64,000 nucleotides of DNA. Origin: an uncultured Flavobacteriaceae bacterium. GTDB lineage: Bacteria > Bacteroidota > Bacteroidia > Flavobacteriales > Flavobacteriaceae. The position numbers and the translations under genes were made by a program. The stretch's first letter is position 1; each line of letters begins with the position of its first letter. Below the pieces are notes generated by a model. The model did not search any database, had not been told where the DNA came from, and worked only from the letters and a program-made list of their open reading frames with translations. The stretch spans positions 434,001 through 498,000 of the forward strand of contig CANLWB010000001.1 in NCBI GenBank assembly GCA_947494695.1, in the 5' to 3' direction. This document shows, one piece after another, positions 55,016 to 63,451 of the stretch.

Positions 55016-56359
55016 TTAATTGTTAATTCTGTTTAATACGGTTTCTAGTTCGGCTTTTTTATTAATAACATCGAGCATGGCTTGAAGAAACTCTTGCTGT
55101 GAACTATATAATTGTGTTTGCGCTTGTCTTAATTCAAAACTTGAAGCAATACCTTCAAAAAACTTGGTTTGGTTTTTTTTCTCTATGCGCTCTGCTAGAT
55201 TTAGGTTTAGCTTTTTGTTTTCATAATCTTCTATAGAAAACTGGTAATCACTTTTAGCAGATGCGATTTGAAGCTTTATTTTTTGCTGAGCTTCGGTTAA
55301 GTCGTTCTTCGCTTTTTCCAAGTTAACCTTAGCTCTTTGGGTTGCAGCACCTCGTCCTCCTGAACTAAAAATAGGAATGTTAACATTTAATCCTAATAGA
55401 GATGAGCCAAACCATTTTTGATCACTATCAAAGAAAACAAAATCATTACCAAACGTCGAGTACCCAGCATTAACAAAAGCATTTATTGTTGGAAGGGCTC
55501 TACTTTTTTCCAATTTCAAGAGTAGTTCCTTAGAAACCTTATCATTTTCTGCAATTTTAAAGTCAACGTTGTTTTCAACAAGTTCCTCAGACTCCATTAA
55601 GTCCAGAACGATGTTTTTAGCTGTTAGACTCTCTAAATTATTGGTTAAGGTCGTTTTCGCGTCTATCTCGGTACCCAAAGTGATATTAAACATTTGGTGA
55701 GCCAGAGTTTTTAAACGAGATGTATTGTTTAAATTACTTTCGAGGCTGGATAGCGTAATTTGCAATTGTTCAACACTTTCTTCATCTCCTAAACCGTTTT
55801 CATAGATTTTATTAGTTTCATGAAGGTTTTTCTTTAAAACTTCAATATTGCGTTCTAAGATTTTGACGCTTTCTTCGGCCAATAAAACATTTCCATAAGC
55901 ATTAATAACAGCTTTTCTAATTTCTAAATCGGTTTTTTCTTTGGCATTTTTGGAAATTTCTAAAAATACCTTAGCAGATTGTAAACCTACAATATAAGAT
56001 CCATCAAAAATCTTTTGGTCCAATTTGGCAAAGGCATTAACACTTTGCTTGGTGCCAAATACAACTTCGGCAAATTCTCCTGGGTTGCCTCCAAAAAACT
56101 CTGCAGGTATTACAGAGACCTGTTGTTTTAAAAAGTTTTGATAATCTATACTAGCACTTATTTGCGGCAGACCGGTAGCGATGGTTTCCCATTTTTGCTT
56201 TTCGGCTCCTTTAATATCGAGTGCAGCGTTTTTGGAGACTCTGTTGTTTTCAATTGCAAAATCGATAGCTTCCTGTAAAGAGAAGCTACGCGCGTTTTCT
56301 TGTGAAAACATACCACAGTACCATAATAAACTAAATACTAATATTAGTTTGTTCTTCAT
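55016..56359 (-). CDS. TolC family outer-membrane efflux protein
   Basis: A 447-residue outer-membrane channel with a signal peptide (KNKLILVFSLLWYCGMFSQEN) and the two internal alpha-helical hairpin repeats of TolC proteins (ARSFSLQEAIDFAIENN at the start; ASSFELRQAQTQLYSSQQEFLQAM near the end). It forms the exit duct of the efflux system. Its ATG lies one base after the stop of the TetR gene, so translation is coupled. Confidence 0.93.
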   Translation of the reverse strand: MKNKLILVFSLLWYCGMFSQENARSFSLQEAIDFAIENNRVSKNAALDIKGAEKQKWETIATGLPQISASIDYQNFLKQQVSVIPAEFFGGNPGEFAEVVFGTKQSVNAFAKLDQKIFDGSYIVGLQSAKVFLEISKNAKEKTDLEIRKAVINAYGNVLLAEESVKILERNIEVLKKNLHETNKIYENGLGDEESVEQLQITLSSLESNLNNTSRLKTLAHQMFNITLGTEIDAKTTLTNNLESLTAKNIVLDLMESEELVENNVDFKIAENDKVSKELLLKLEKSRALPTINAFVNAGYSTFGNDFVFFDSDQKWFGSSLLGLNVNIPIFSSGGRGAATQRAKVNLEKAKNDLTEAQQKIKLQIASAKSDYQFSIEDYENKKLNLNLAERIEKKNQTKFFEGIASSFELRQAQTQLYSSQQEFLQAMLDVINKKAELETVLNRINN

Positions 56360-56360
56360 G

Positions 56361-56978
56361 TTATGACTGATTTGATGTTATGAACTTGTTTAATATTTTA
56401 AAACCTTTATCTGTTACAATAGCTCTTAAGTGGTATTCCAAATAGCTTTCCACTAAGTAATCCATGCTAAATATCTCTCTAGGAAAAATGGCATGATCTT
56501 TTATACCACTCATGCCATTAAAATACATCCTGGATATAAAATCTACGTTGATATTCGACCTAAATAATTCGGTATCTACACCTTTTTGAAGGCTCTCTTT
56601 TACCGAATCGTGCATTTTACCAAATTGTCTCACTTTTAGGACATCATATAGTTGAGGATAGTATTTTTTTAATTGAAATTGAGGTGATGATCTTTCATTT
56701 TTTAGGTTACGCATCACGAACATCTTAACGTCGTAAAGTTCCTCAATGGGGTTGTTTGAAGCTTCACAAATGTCGTCAATACCGTCACAAATGGTTTCGA
56801 AAAGATTGAAGGTCACGGCTTCAACTAATTTAGTCTTGTTTGCAAAATGTACGTAAATGGTTTTTTTAGAGATCCCCATCTCTCTGGCAATATCATCCAT
56901 TGTAACACTTTTAAAACCAAGTGTTAAGAAAAGTTCTGCGGCCTTATCTATAATTTTCTCCCTCATAATTGAGGGCAA
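56361..56978 (-). CDS. TetR/AcrR family regulator of the efflux operon
   Basis: A 205-residue regulator (start at 56978, or at ATG 56966 giving MREKIIDKAAELF). The helix-turn-helix is clear: FKSVTMDDIAREMGISKKTIYVHFANKTKLVEA (about 24-56). The remaining helical part would bind the inducer. It is the first gene of the efflux operon, arranged for autorepression, which is usual for such pumps. The operator is not identified; the region in front shares DNA with the divergent polyprenyl synthase promoter. Confidence 0.92.
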   Translation of the reverse strand: MPSIMREKIIDKAAELFLTLGFKSVTMDDIAREMGISKKTIYVHFANKTKLVEAVTFNLFETICDGIDDICEASNNPIEELYDVKMFVMRNLKNERSSPQFQLKKYYPQLYDVLKVRQFGKMHDSVKESLQKGVDTELFRSNINVDFISRMYFNGMSGIKDHAIFPREIFSMDYLVESYLEYHLRAIVTDKGFKILNKFITSNQS

Positions 56979-57078
56979 AACTACTTCAGGAAACTATAAA
57001 AACCAAAAAAGTTTCCAAGGTTTTACATTTTTTTAACATATAATTTTATTGTAAACCGTCAAATAATACTATTTGCAT

Positions 57079-57086
57079 TATTTTTG
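57079..57086 (+). promoter_or_regulatory. -7 box TATTTTTG immediately before the polyprenyl synthase ATG
   Basis: TATTTTTG ends four bases before ATG 57091, the same layout as at 15180. It predicts a leaderless message and argues against the TTG at 57073 as start. Confidence 0.5.
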
Positions 57087-57090
57087 TTTC

Positions 57091-58065
57091 ATGCAATCAA
57101 TAGAAAACTACCAAAAGGAGTTTATGGCGTATTTAGAACAATACGCCGTGTTAAAAGAGCCCCAAAATTTATATGAACCTATCGAGTATATACTTGGCCT
57201 GGGAGGGAAGAGGTTGAGGCCGATTTTAACCTTAATGAGTGCCGATATTTTTAATTGTGATTATAAAAAAGCCCTAGATGCAGCTCTAAGTGTTGAGATT
57301 TTTCATAATTTTTCATTGGTTCATGACGATATTATGGATGATGCACCTTTGCGTCGTGGAAACGTAACAGTTCATGAAAAGTGGGATGTTAATACAGGGA
57401 TTTTATCGGGAGATGCCATGTTGATTATGGCGTATCAATTATTTGAAAAATATGATCCCAATATGTTTAGGTCTCTAGCAAGTTTATTTAGTAAAACAGC
57501 GTTAGAGGTTTGTGAGGGGCAACAATACGATGTGGATTTTGAAACGAGAAATGACGTAACCATCCCTGAATATTTAAAAATGATTGAATACAAAACGGCT
57601 GTTTTGGTAGGGGCAGCTATGGAAATGGGCGCTATTGTGGCTAATGCCAGCGTGGAAGATCAAGATCGTATTTATAGTTTTGGAAGGGATTTGGGACTGG
57701 CGTTTCAGTTGCAGGATGATTATCTGGATGCTTTTGGGAATCCGGAAACGTTTGGAAAACAAGTTGGCGGTGATATTATTGAAAATAAGAAAACCTTCTT
57801 GTATTTAAAGGCAGAAGAGCTTTCGAATGACAAAAATAAAGCTGTACTAAATGCGTTGTTTAATGGTACCGTAGAAGACCATACATCTAAAATTGAAACA
57901 GTAAAGGCCATTTTTAAAAGTTCGGGAGCGGCAGAGGCTACGCAAAGGGAAATTGAAAACTATACGAATAAGGCGTTTTTAATTTTGGAATCCTTGAATG
58001 TCTCTGAAAATAAAAAAATGCTGTTACGAGAATTTGGTGAATTTTTAATGAATAGAACAGTATAA
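57091..58065 (+). CDS. trans-polyprenyl diphosphate synthase
   Basis: A 324-residue prenyl synthase from ATG 57091. It has both aspartate-rich magnesium sites: HDDIMDDAPLRRG (D79, D80, D83, D84) and QLQDDYLDAFG (about 215), and the GGKRLRP substrate-binding motif at 39-45. It elongates allylic diphosphates with IPP for quinone side chains or short isoprenoids; chain length cannot be fixed by sight, and geranylgeranyl or longer products are both possible. Its stop shares one base with the next ATG. Confidence 0.92.
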   Translation: MQSIENYQKEFMAYLEQYAVLKEPQNLYEPIEYILGLGGKRLRPILTLMSADIFNCDYKKALDAALSVEIFHNFSLVHDDIMDDAPLRRGNVTVHEKWDVNTGILSGDAMLIMAYQLFEKYDPNMFRSLASLFSKTALEVCEGQQYDVDFETRNDVTIPEYLKMIEYKTAVLVGAAMEMGAIVANASVEDQDRIYSFGRDLGLAFQLQDDYLDAFGNPETFGKQVGGDIIENKKTFLYLKAEELSNDKNKAVLNALFNGTVEDHTSKIETVKAIFKSSGAAEATQREIENYTNKAFLILESLNVSENKKMLLREFGEFLMNRTV

Positions 58066-58412
58066 TGCAACTACCTACGACGTTTGAAAAGTTGGTTGAT
58101 GAAGCCAACCAAATGGGATTGTATAAAAAACTTATTATTCAACTTAACAAGGATTTTCATTTGGCCAATATTGACATGGATTTTCATGAAGAGATCTTGC
58201 CATCCAGTTTAAAACTTTTGCTCCATGAAACCATATTTAACTTAATGCAGGAGAAATTTATTGAGTATTTAAACTTGCTTTATATTATTGATGTTCCCGA
58301 AAAACAGGTGAAAGACTTGAAGGGTGAGGATATTGGCAAACTCTCTGAGGCTGTTTCTTTTTTAATCCTGAAGCGAGAATGGCAAAAAGTTTGGTTTAGA
58401 AACAATTATTAA
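58065..58412 (+). CDS. conserved hypothetical protein coupled to prenyl synthase
   Basis: A 115-residue, mostly helical acidic protein with no signal peptide, cysteine motif or family I recognise. Landmarks are FHLANIDMDFHEEILPSSLKLLLHE and the C-terminal KREWQKVWFRNNY. The start overlaps the prenyl synthase stop by one base, so they are made together. A small helical partner for the enzyme is possible but unsupported by anything beyond the coupling. Confidence 0.75.
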   Translation: MQLPTTFEKLVDEANQMGLYKKLIIQLNKDFHLANIDMDFHEEILPSSLKLLLHETIFNLMQEKFIEYLNLLYIIDVPEKQVKDLKGEDIGKLSEAVSFLILKREWQKVWFRNNY

Positions 58413-58453
58413 TTAGGATAATTTTGTCCTAATTAAAAAATAGCTTATTTTTG
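58411..58453 (+). promoter_or_regulatory. promoter and Rrf2-type operator of the regulator gene
   Basis: TTTG (58423-58426) and TATTTTTG (58446-58453), 19 bases apart, form a canonical Bacteroidota promoter. An inverted repeat AATTAGGA (58411-58418) / TCCTAATT (58427-58434) overlaps the -33 box, placed to repress transcription. Its core GGATAA-NN-TTGTCC recurs in front of the ric gene. Confidence 0.6.
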
Positions 58454-58471
58454 TATTAAAATTTATCATCT

Positions 58472-58909
58472 ATGATGTTCTCTAAGGCTTGTGAGTATGG
58501 CATAAAAGCGTCAATTTTTATAGCGCTTAGTTCTTATAAAGGAGAGCGGGTTAGTTTAAAGGCCATTGCCAAAGAAATTAATTCACCAGAAGCCTTTACG
58601 GCTAAAATTCTTCAGGATCTGGTGAGACATAAGATTATAAACTCAACCAAAGGAGCTTATGGCGGTTTTGATGTTGATAAAACCTCGATATCTTCTATAA
58701 AACTATCTCATATTGTAAATGCTATTGACGGCGATTCTATTTATAATGGCTGTGGATTGGGACTTGAAACTTGCGATGAAAATCACCCATGTCCTGTACA
58801 TGATAGGTTTAAATTGGTAAGGGATGAATTAAAGTTTATGTTAGAACATACGAATCTGGAAGAGTTGGCTCTAAACATTAGTTCTGGAGCATCGTTTTTA
58901 AAGGTTTAA
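58472..58909 (+). CDS. Rrf2 family iron-sulfur transcriptional regulator (NsrR/IscR-like)
   Basis: A 145-residue winged-helix regulator. The opening FSKACEYGIKASIFIAL is typical of Rrf2 proteins, followed by an HTH (LKAIAKEINSPEAFTAKILQDLV) and a wing (STKGAYGGF). The cluster-binding cysteines are C94-x6-C101-x5-C107, close to but longer than the spacing of IscR and NsrR. It likely binds an iron-sulfur cluster that senses nitric oxide or cluster status. The downstream ric gene is its probable target, and its own promoter carries the matching inverted repeat, implying autoregulation. Cys7 is an additional cysteine. Confidence 0.88.
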   Translation: MMFSKACEYGIKASIFIALSSYKGERVSLKAIAKEINSPEAFTAKILQDLVRHKIINSTKGAYGGFDVDKTSISSIKLSHIVNAIDGDSIYNGCGLGLETCDENHPCPVHDRFKLVRDELKFMLEHTNLEELALNISSGASFLKV

Positions 58910-58914
58910 AAAAA

Positions 58915-58942
58915 TTTGAATTAAAATAGGATAAAATTATCC
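58915..58942 (+). promoter_or_regulatory. second copy of the Rrf2-type operator, upstream of ric
   Basis: GGATAA (58929-58934) and TTATCC (58937-58942) are perfect inverse arms with two bases between, matching the core in front of the regulator gene. A TTTG at 58915-58918 could be the -33 box, putting the operator in the spacer; the -7 box is poor. Confidence 0.5.
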
Positions 58943-58959
58943 GAATTAAAGAAGTCATT

Positions 58960-59691
58960 ATGGAAACAATAATTAAGGATTCTGAAAAGCAAATAAAACA
59001 ATTTGTTGTTGAAGATTTTAGAACAGCTGCTGTTTTTAGTAAATATGGGATTGATTTCTGCTGCGGTGGAGAGAAGACACTAGAAGATGTCTGTAAGAAG
59101 AAAGACATAGCTGTCTCTGAAGTATTAGGTGAACTTCAAAACGTTTTAGAGGCCTCCACGGCCCAAAATATAGATTATAAATCCTGGCCTTTGGATTTAT
59201 TAGTGGATTATATTGAAAAAAAGCATCATCGATATGTAGAAGAGAAGATTCCCGTATTACTTCAGTTTTTAGATAAACTTTGTCGGGTTCATGGAGAAAG
59301 GCATCCCGAATTAATTGAAATTAATGAGCATTTTAAGGCTTCTGCAAAAGATTTGGGAGCTCATATGAAAAAGGAGGAATTGATACTTTTTCCCTTTGTT
59401 AAGAAAATGATTAATTTGACCATGAGTGAGTCGGGTACTGAAGCACCTCCTTTTGGAACGGTTCTAAATCCTATTGCCATGATGAAGCATGAGCATGATA
59501 ATGAAGGAGACCGATTCAAAGAGATTGCTAAGTTAACGAACAATTATACACCACCACATGATGCTTGTAATACCTATAAAGTCACTTTTGCCATGTTAGA
59601 GGAGTTTGAAAAAGATTTACATGTGCACATTCATTTAGAAAATAATATTCTGTTCCCCGGAGCGATAAAATTAGAGCAGCAGTTCATGTAA
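58960..59691 (+). CDS. ric: iron-sulfur cluster repair di-iron protein (Ric/YtfE/ScdA)
   Basis: A 243-residue protein with an N-terminal ScdA_N domain (about 1-65; FSKYGIDFCCGGEKTLEDVC, with C34, C35 and C45) and a C-terminal hemerythrin-like domain. Di-iron ligand histidines are visible in HHRYVEEKIP, RVHGERHPE, GAHMKKEE, MMKHEHDNEG and HVHIHLENNILFP. It repairs iron-sulfur clusters damaged by nitric oxide or oxidants. Its control by the adjacent Rrf2 protein is supported by the shared inverted repeat. Confidence 0.92.
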   Translation: METIIKDSEKQIKQFVVEDFRTAAVFSKYGIDFCCGGEKTLEDVCKKKDIAVSEVLGELQNVLEASTAQNIDYKSWPLDLLVDYIEKKHHRYVEEKIPVLLQFLDKLCRVHGERHPELIEINEHFKASAKDLGAHMKKEELILFPFVKKMINLTMSESGTEAPPFGTVLNPIAMMKHEHDNEGDRFKEIAKLTNNYTPPHDACNTYKVTFAMLEEFEKDLHVHIHLENNILFPGAIKLEQQFM

Positions 59692-59701
59692 TATAAGTGT
59701 C

Positions 59702-59748
59702 ATTGAAAATTCTGAAGTATCACGTTCCGATTCTTCGGAATTTTCAAT
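59702..59748. terminator. terminator between converging ric and cytochrome genes
   Basis: ATTGAAAATTCTGAAG (59702-59717) pairs with CTTCGGAATTTTCAAT (59733-59748) with one mismatch; the T content afterwards is modest on both strands. Confidence 0.7.
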
Positions 59749-59766
59749 TGGAAAAGCTTTAAGGTT

Positions 59767-60270
59767 TTATTGTAATGTCCTAAAATATTCTAATAAAGCT
59801 CGAGCGTCTTCTGTCGTAATATTTTGGTTCATCATAGGAGAACCATTAAACTCTATGAGTAATGCTTTTGCTAATGGATCTTTTTGAACCATTTCATTCG
59901 GATTCAATATCATATTCATAACCCATTCCGGAGTACGTCTTTCTAAGATCTTTTTAGGCGAGGGGCCAATAAATTTCTTATCTGTTCTGTGACAGGCTGC
60001 ACACAATTTTTTGAATACATCAGCACCATGAGAAACCATGGTTTTATCAATTTTTGAAGGGATGTTCAGAGATGTTATCGGTCCAATACCTTTGTTCGTG
60101 AGATCTACTTGTTTCGATGGCGGAATAAGTTCAGATTTTTCTGCGTTTTGTTCTGTTGATGGCATGTTTTGTTCATAAGAAAACCCTGCTTTCTTTTTCG
60201 CTTCTTTTCCATCACAACTCATTAGTAATGAGGTGCATATTAGAGCCGTAATATAGAGTGCATTTTTCAT
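59767..60270 (-). CDS. lipid-anchored c-type cytochrome
   Basis: A 167-residue lipoprotein from ATG 60270 (a frame to 60291 adds seven residues before the signal peptide). Lipobox LLMSC (Cys19), then a linker (about 20-70), then a monohaem cytochrome c domain: FKKLCAACHRTDKKFIGPSP provides the CxxCH haem site, and the conserved SPMMNQN region may supply the axial methionine. It would carry electrons in the periplasm. It faces the ric gene across a terminator; a link with nitric-oxide metabolism is only suggested by proximity. Confidence 0.9.
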   Translation of the reverse strand: MKNALYITALICTSLLMSCDGKEAKKKAGFSYEQNMPSTEQNAEKSELIPPSKQVDLTNKGIGPITSLNIPSKIDKTMVSHGADVFKKLCAACHRTDKKFIGPSPKKILERRTPEWVMNMILNPNEMVQKDPLAKALLIEFNGSPMMNQNITTEDARALLEYFRTLQ

Positions 60271-60291
60271 TGTTATTGGTTTATAACACAA

Positions 60292-60662
60292 ATTTAAAGC
60301 CTTAAATCACAACGAAATATGACAAAAATCACCCTTAGATAAAGATTGGTCTTTTTAGATGAAATAATGATGTAAGTTTCTGTTAATGAGCAATTAAATA
60401 ACCTAATAGGAGCAGTTTTATGTTATACAATAATATTGTGATTCCTGAATAGAAAAGCAGCAATACTATGGGGTGTTTTTTGAGAATGATAAAAAATGAC
60501 TTGTCTATAATTACAAATCATTAAAAAATATAATGCAATAATTATATATTCTTTAAATGGGAGATGCTAACCTATAAATATGGAGAAAGAAACTTCTAAT
60601 TTTGCTAAAAGTTGTATTTTTGGGGAATATTTTGACTAACCTACTCGGTATTAAAAGTAACA
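60292..60662 (+). other. intergenic region upstream of sucA
   Basis: In this 371-base stretch I see a -7-like TATTTTTG at 60615-60622 for sucA and a short perfect palindrome ACAATAATATTGT at 60427-60439. No convincing -33 element, small gene or terminator. Confidence 0.35.
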
Positions 60663-63404
60663 ATGGATAAATTTTCATTTTTAAACACAGCGCACACGGC
60701 ATATTTTGCTGATTTATACGATCAATATTTACAAAATCCTGATGCCGTAGAACCAAGTTGGAGAGCCTTTTTTCAAGGTTACGACTTTGGTAGTGAGAAC
60801 TATGGATTAGATGGTGAGATTGTAGAGGGAGTTTCTACCCAAATCCCAGAACATGTGCAGAAAGAATTTAATGTCGTAAAGCTTATTGATGGCTATAGAA
60901 TGCGTGGTCATTTGTTTACTAAAACAAATCCGGTAAGAGAACGTAGAAGTTATACACCTGCTTTAGAACTATCATATTTCGACCTCTCCGAAAACGATTT
61001 AGACACCGTTTTTAATGCTGGCGATATTCTGGGGCTTGGAACGAAAACATTACGCGAAATTATCGTTCACTTAGATAAAATTTATTGTAGCTCCATTGGT
61101 GTAGAATACATGTATTTACGTAACCCGGAAGTTATAAAATGGTGGCAAGGTCAACTTAATGAAAATAATAATCAGCCTAATTATTCGGTTGAGACAAAAA
61201 AATATATTCTTTCTAAACTAAACCAGGCGGTGACCTTCGAGAACTTTTTACAGACTAAATATGTTGGTCAAAAACGTTTCTCGTTAGAAGGTGGTGAATC
61301 TTTAATTCCTGCTCTTAGTAATGTGCTATTCTATTCGGTTGAGAAGTATGGTGTAAAGGAGTGTGTTTTAGGAATGGCGCACCGTGGACGTCTAAGTACA
61401 CTGGTAAATATTTTTAGAAAACCATTAAGAGAACTTTTTAGTGAATTTGATGGGAAAGATTTTGAAGATGAAAATATTGATGGTGACGTAAAATATCATT
61501 TAGGTTTAACTCTTGATAAAACATATCAAAACGGGAAAAGCATTAAGATGAATTTAGTTCCTAACCCGTCACACTTGGAAACTGTAGCTCCTGTAGCAGA
61601 AGGGATTACGCGAGCTAAGATCGATGACGATTATAATGGGGATAATTCTAAGATCGTTCCTATTATAGTACATGGCGATGCAGCTATTGCAGGACAAGGT
61701 GTAGCGTATGAAGTGAGTCAAATGAGTCAACTTAACGGGTATAAAACCGGAGGTACCGTTCATATTGTGGTTAACAACCAAATTGGATTTACTACCAACT
61801 ACCTAGATGCACGGTCTAGTACCTATTGTACAGATGTAGCAAAAGTGACGCTGTCGCCCGTATTACATGTTAATGCAGATGATGCTGAAGCTGTGGTACA
61901 TGCCGTTGAAATGGCTTTAGAATATAGAATGCGTTATAAAAAGGACGTATATATTGATTTATTAGGATATCGTAAGTACGGACATAATGAAGGTGATGAA
62001 CCTCGATTTACACAACCTAAGTTGTATAAAGAGATTTCAAGGCATCCAAATCCGTTTAAAATATACTCAGATAAACTCATTGCAGAAGGCACTATCGATC
62101 AGGCTTATGTCGACAAGATTATTGAAGATTTTAAAGAAACCTTAGAAAACGAATATGCGAAAGCTAAGGAAGCAGAATCTTCTAAAGTTCGAGAGTTCAT
62201 GCAAGAACGTTGGTCGGCTTTCGAACGCCAAGGTTTAGATGCCATGTTGGAGCCCGTGGATACTGCATATACAAAGGACAAACTGGAAGAAATTTCTAAA
62301 GTGATTTCAACAGTTCCTGAAGGTGTTAAATTTTTACGCAAGGCAGAACGAATTCTTGACGGACGTAGAAAAATGGTTTTTGAAACCGATAGCTTGGACT
62401 GGGGAATGGCTGAGTCTTTGGCTTATGGAAGTTTAATGGAAGAAGGATTTAATATCCGAATCTCTGGTCAGGATGTAGAACGCGGGACATTTAGTCATCG
62501 TCATGCTATTTTGCGTGATGAAATATCAGAAGAACGTATTAATTTATTAAATACCAATCCAGAAAATAAAGGTAAAATGGATATTTATAATTCCTTTTTA
62601 TCTGAATATGGTGTACTTGGTTTCGATTATGGTTATGCTATGGCTAATCCAAATACATTAACAATTTGGGAAGCACAGTTTGGTGATTTTAGTAATGGTG
62701 CGCAGATTATTTTCGACCAGTATTTATCGGCAGCTGAAGATAAATGGAAATCTCAAAACGGTATCGTTGTTTTATTACCACATGGATACGAAGGACAAGG
62801 GTCTGAGCATTCATCGGCAAGAATAGAACGGTATTTACAATTATGTGGCGAAGATAATATGATTGTGGCAGATTGTACGACTCCGGCTAATTTCTTCCAC
62901 CTGTTACGCCGTCAAATGAAACGCGATTTTAGAAAACCATTGGTGGTATTCACACCTAAAAGTTTATTGCGTCACCCAAAAGCAGTATCGTCGATAGGCG
63001 AGTTGGCACAGGGTGGGTTTGAGGAAGTGATAGACGATACGATCGCTCCAGATCATGTTAAAAAAGTGGTATTCTGTACAGGAAAATTCTATTACGACTT
63101 GTTGGCCGAAAGAGAAGCATTGGAAAGAAAAGATGTTGCTCTAGTAAGAATAGAGCAGTTATTTCCATTGCATTTAGAAAAAATACAGACCATTTTAAAT
63201 AGGTATCCTAATGCAGAGAACCATGTATGGGCACAGGAAGAACCTAAAAATATGGGATCATGGAGTTATATGGCACAGCGTATGGACTTGGTTAAGCTGG
63301 ACGTGGCTTCTAGGCCTTATAGTTCGGTGCCGGCACCAGGATCAAGTACAAGAGATAAGAGAAGACAACGTGCTGTTATTGATTCGGTTTTCAACATAGA
63401 CTAA
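60663..63404 (+). CDS. sucA: 2-oxoglutarate dehydrogenase E1 component
   Basis: A 913-residue thiamine-diphosphate dehydrogenase. The N-terminus carries the E1o signature FLNTAHTAYFADLYDQYLQNPDAVEPSWRAFFQGY. Landmarks are GMAHRGRLSTLVNI, VHGDAAIAGQGVAYE with NNQIGFTT (ThDP/magnesium site) and GYRKYGHNEGDEPRFTQP, then FSHRHAIL and LPHGYEGQGSEHSSARIERYLQL in the C-terminal half. It decarboxylates 2-oxoglutarate and transfers the succinyl group to the E2 lipoamide. The E2 gene starts 47 bases after its stop, as in a suc operon. Confidence 0.97.
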   Translation: MDKFSFLNTAHTAYFADLYDQYLQNPDAVEPSWRAFFQGYDFGSENYGLDGEIVEGVSTQIPEHVQKEFNVVKLIDGYRMRGHLFTKTNPVRERRSYTPALELSYFDLSENDLDTVFNAGDILGLGTKTLREIIVHLDKIYCSSIGVEYMYLRNPEVIKWWQGQLNENNNQPNYSVETKKYILSKLNQAVTFENFLQTKYVGQKRFSLEGGESLIPALSNVLFYSVEKYGVKECVLGMAHRGRLSTLVNIFRKPLRELFSEFDGKDFEDENIDGDVKYHLGLTLDKTYQNGKSIKMNLVPNPSHLETVAPVAEGITRAKIDDDYNGDNSKIVPIIVHGDAAIAGQGVAYEVSQMSQLNGYKTGGTVHIVVNNQIGFTTNYLDARSSTYCTDVAKVTLSPVLHVNADDAEAVVHAVEMALEYRMRYKKDVYIDLLGYRKYGHNEGDEPRFTQPKLYKEISRHPNPFKIYSDKLIAEGTIDQAYVDKIIEDFKETLENEYAKAKEAESSKVREFMQERWSAFERQGLDAMLEPVDTAYTKDKLEEISKVISTVPEGVKFLRKAERILDGRRKMVFETDSLDWGMAESLAYGSLMEEGFNIRISGQDVERGTFSHRHAILRDEISEERINLLNTNPENKGKMDIYNSFLSEYGVLGFDYGYAMANPNTLTIWEAQFGDFSNGAQIIFDQYLSAAEDKWKSQNGIVVLLPHGYEGQGSEHSSARIERYLQLCGEDNMIVADCTTPANFFHLLRRQMKRDFRKPLVVFTPKSLLRHPKAVSSIGELAQGGFEEVIDDTIAPDHVKKVVFCTGKFYYDLLAEREALERKDVALVRIEQLFPLHLEKIQTILNRYPNAENHVWAQEEPKNMGSWSYMAQRMDLVKLDVASRPYSSVPAPGSSTRDKRRQRAVIDSVFNID

Positions 63405-63451
63405 GTTAAGATTAAAAGAAAATAATTCATATACAATTAAAATTATAAGGA

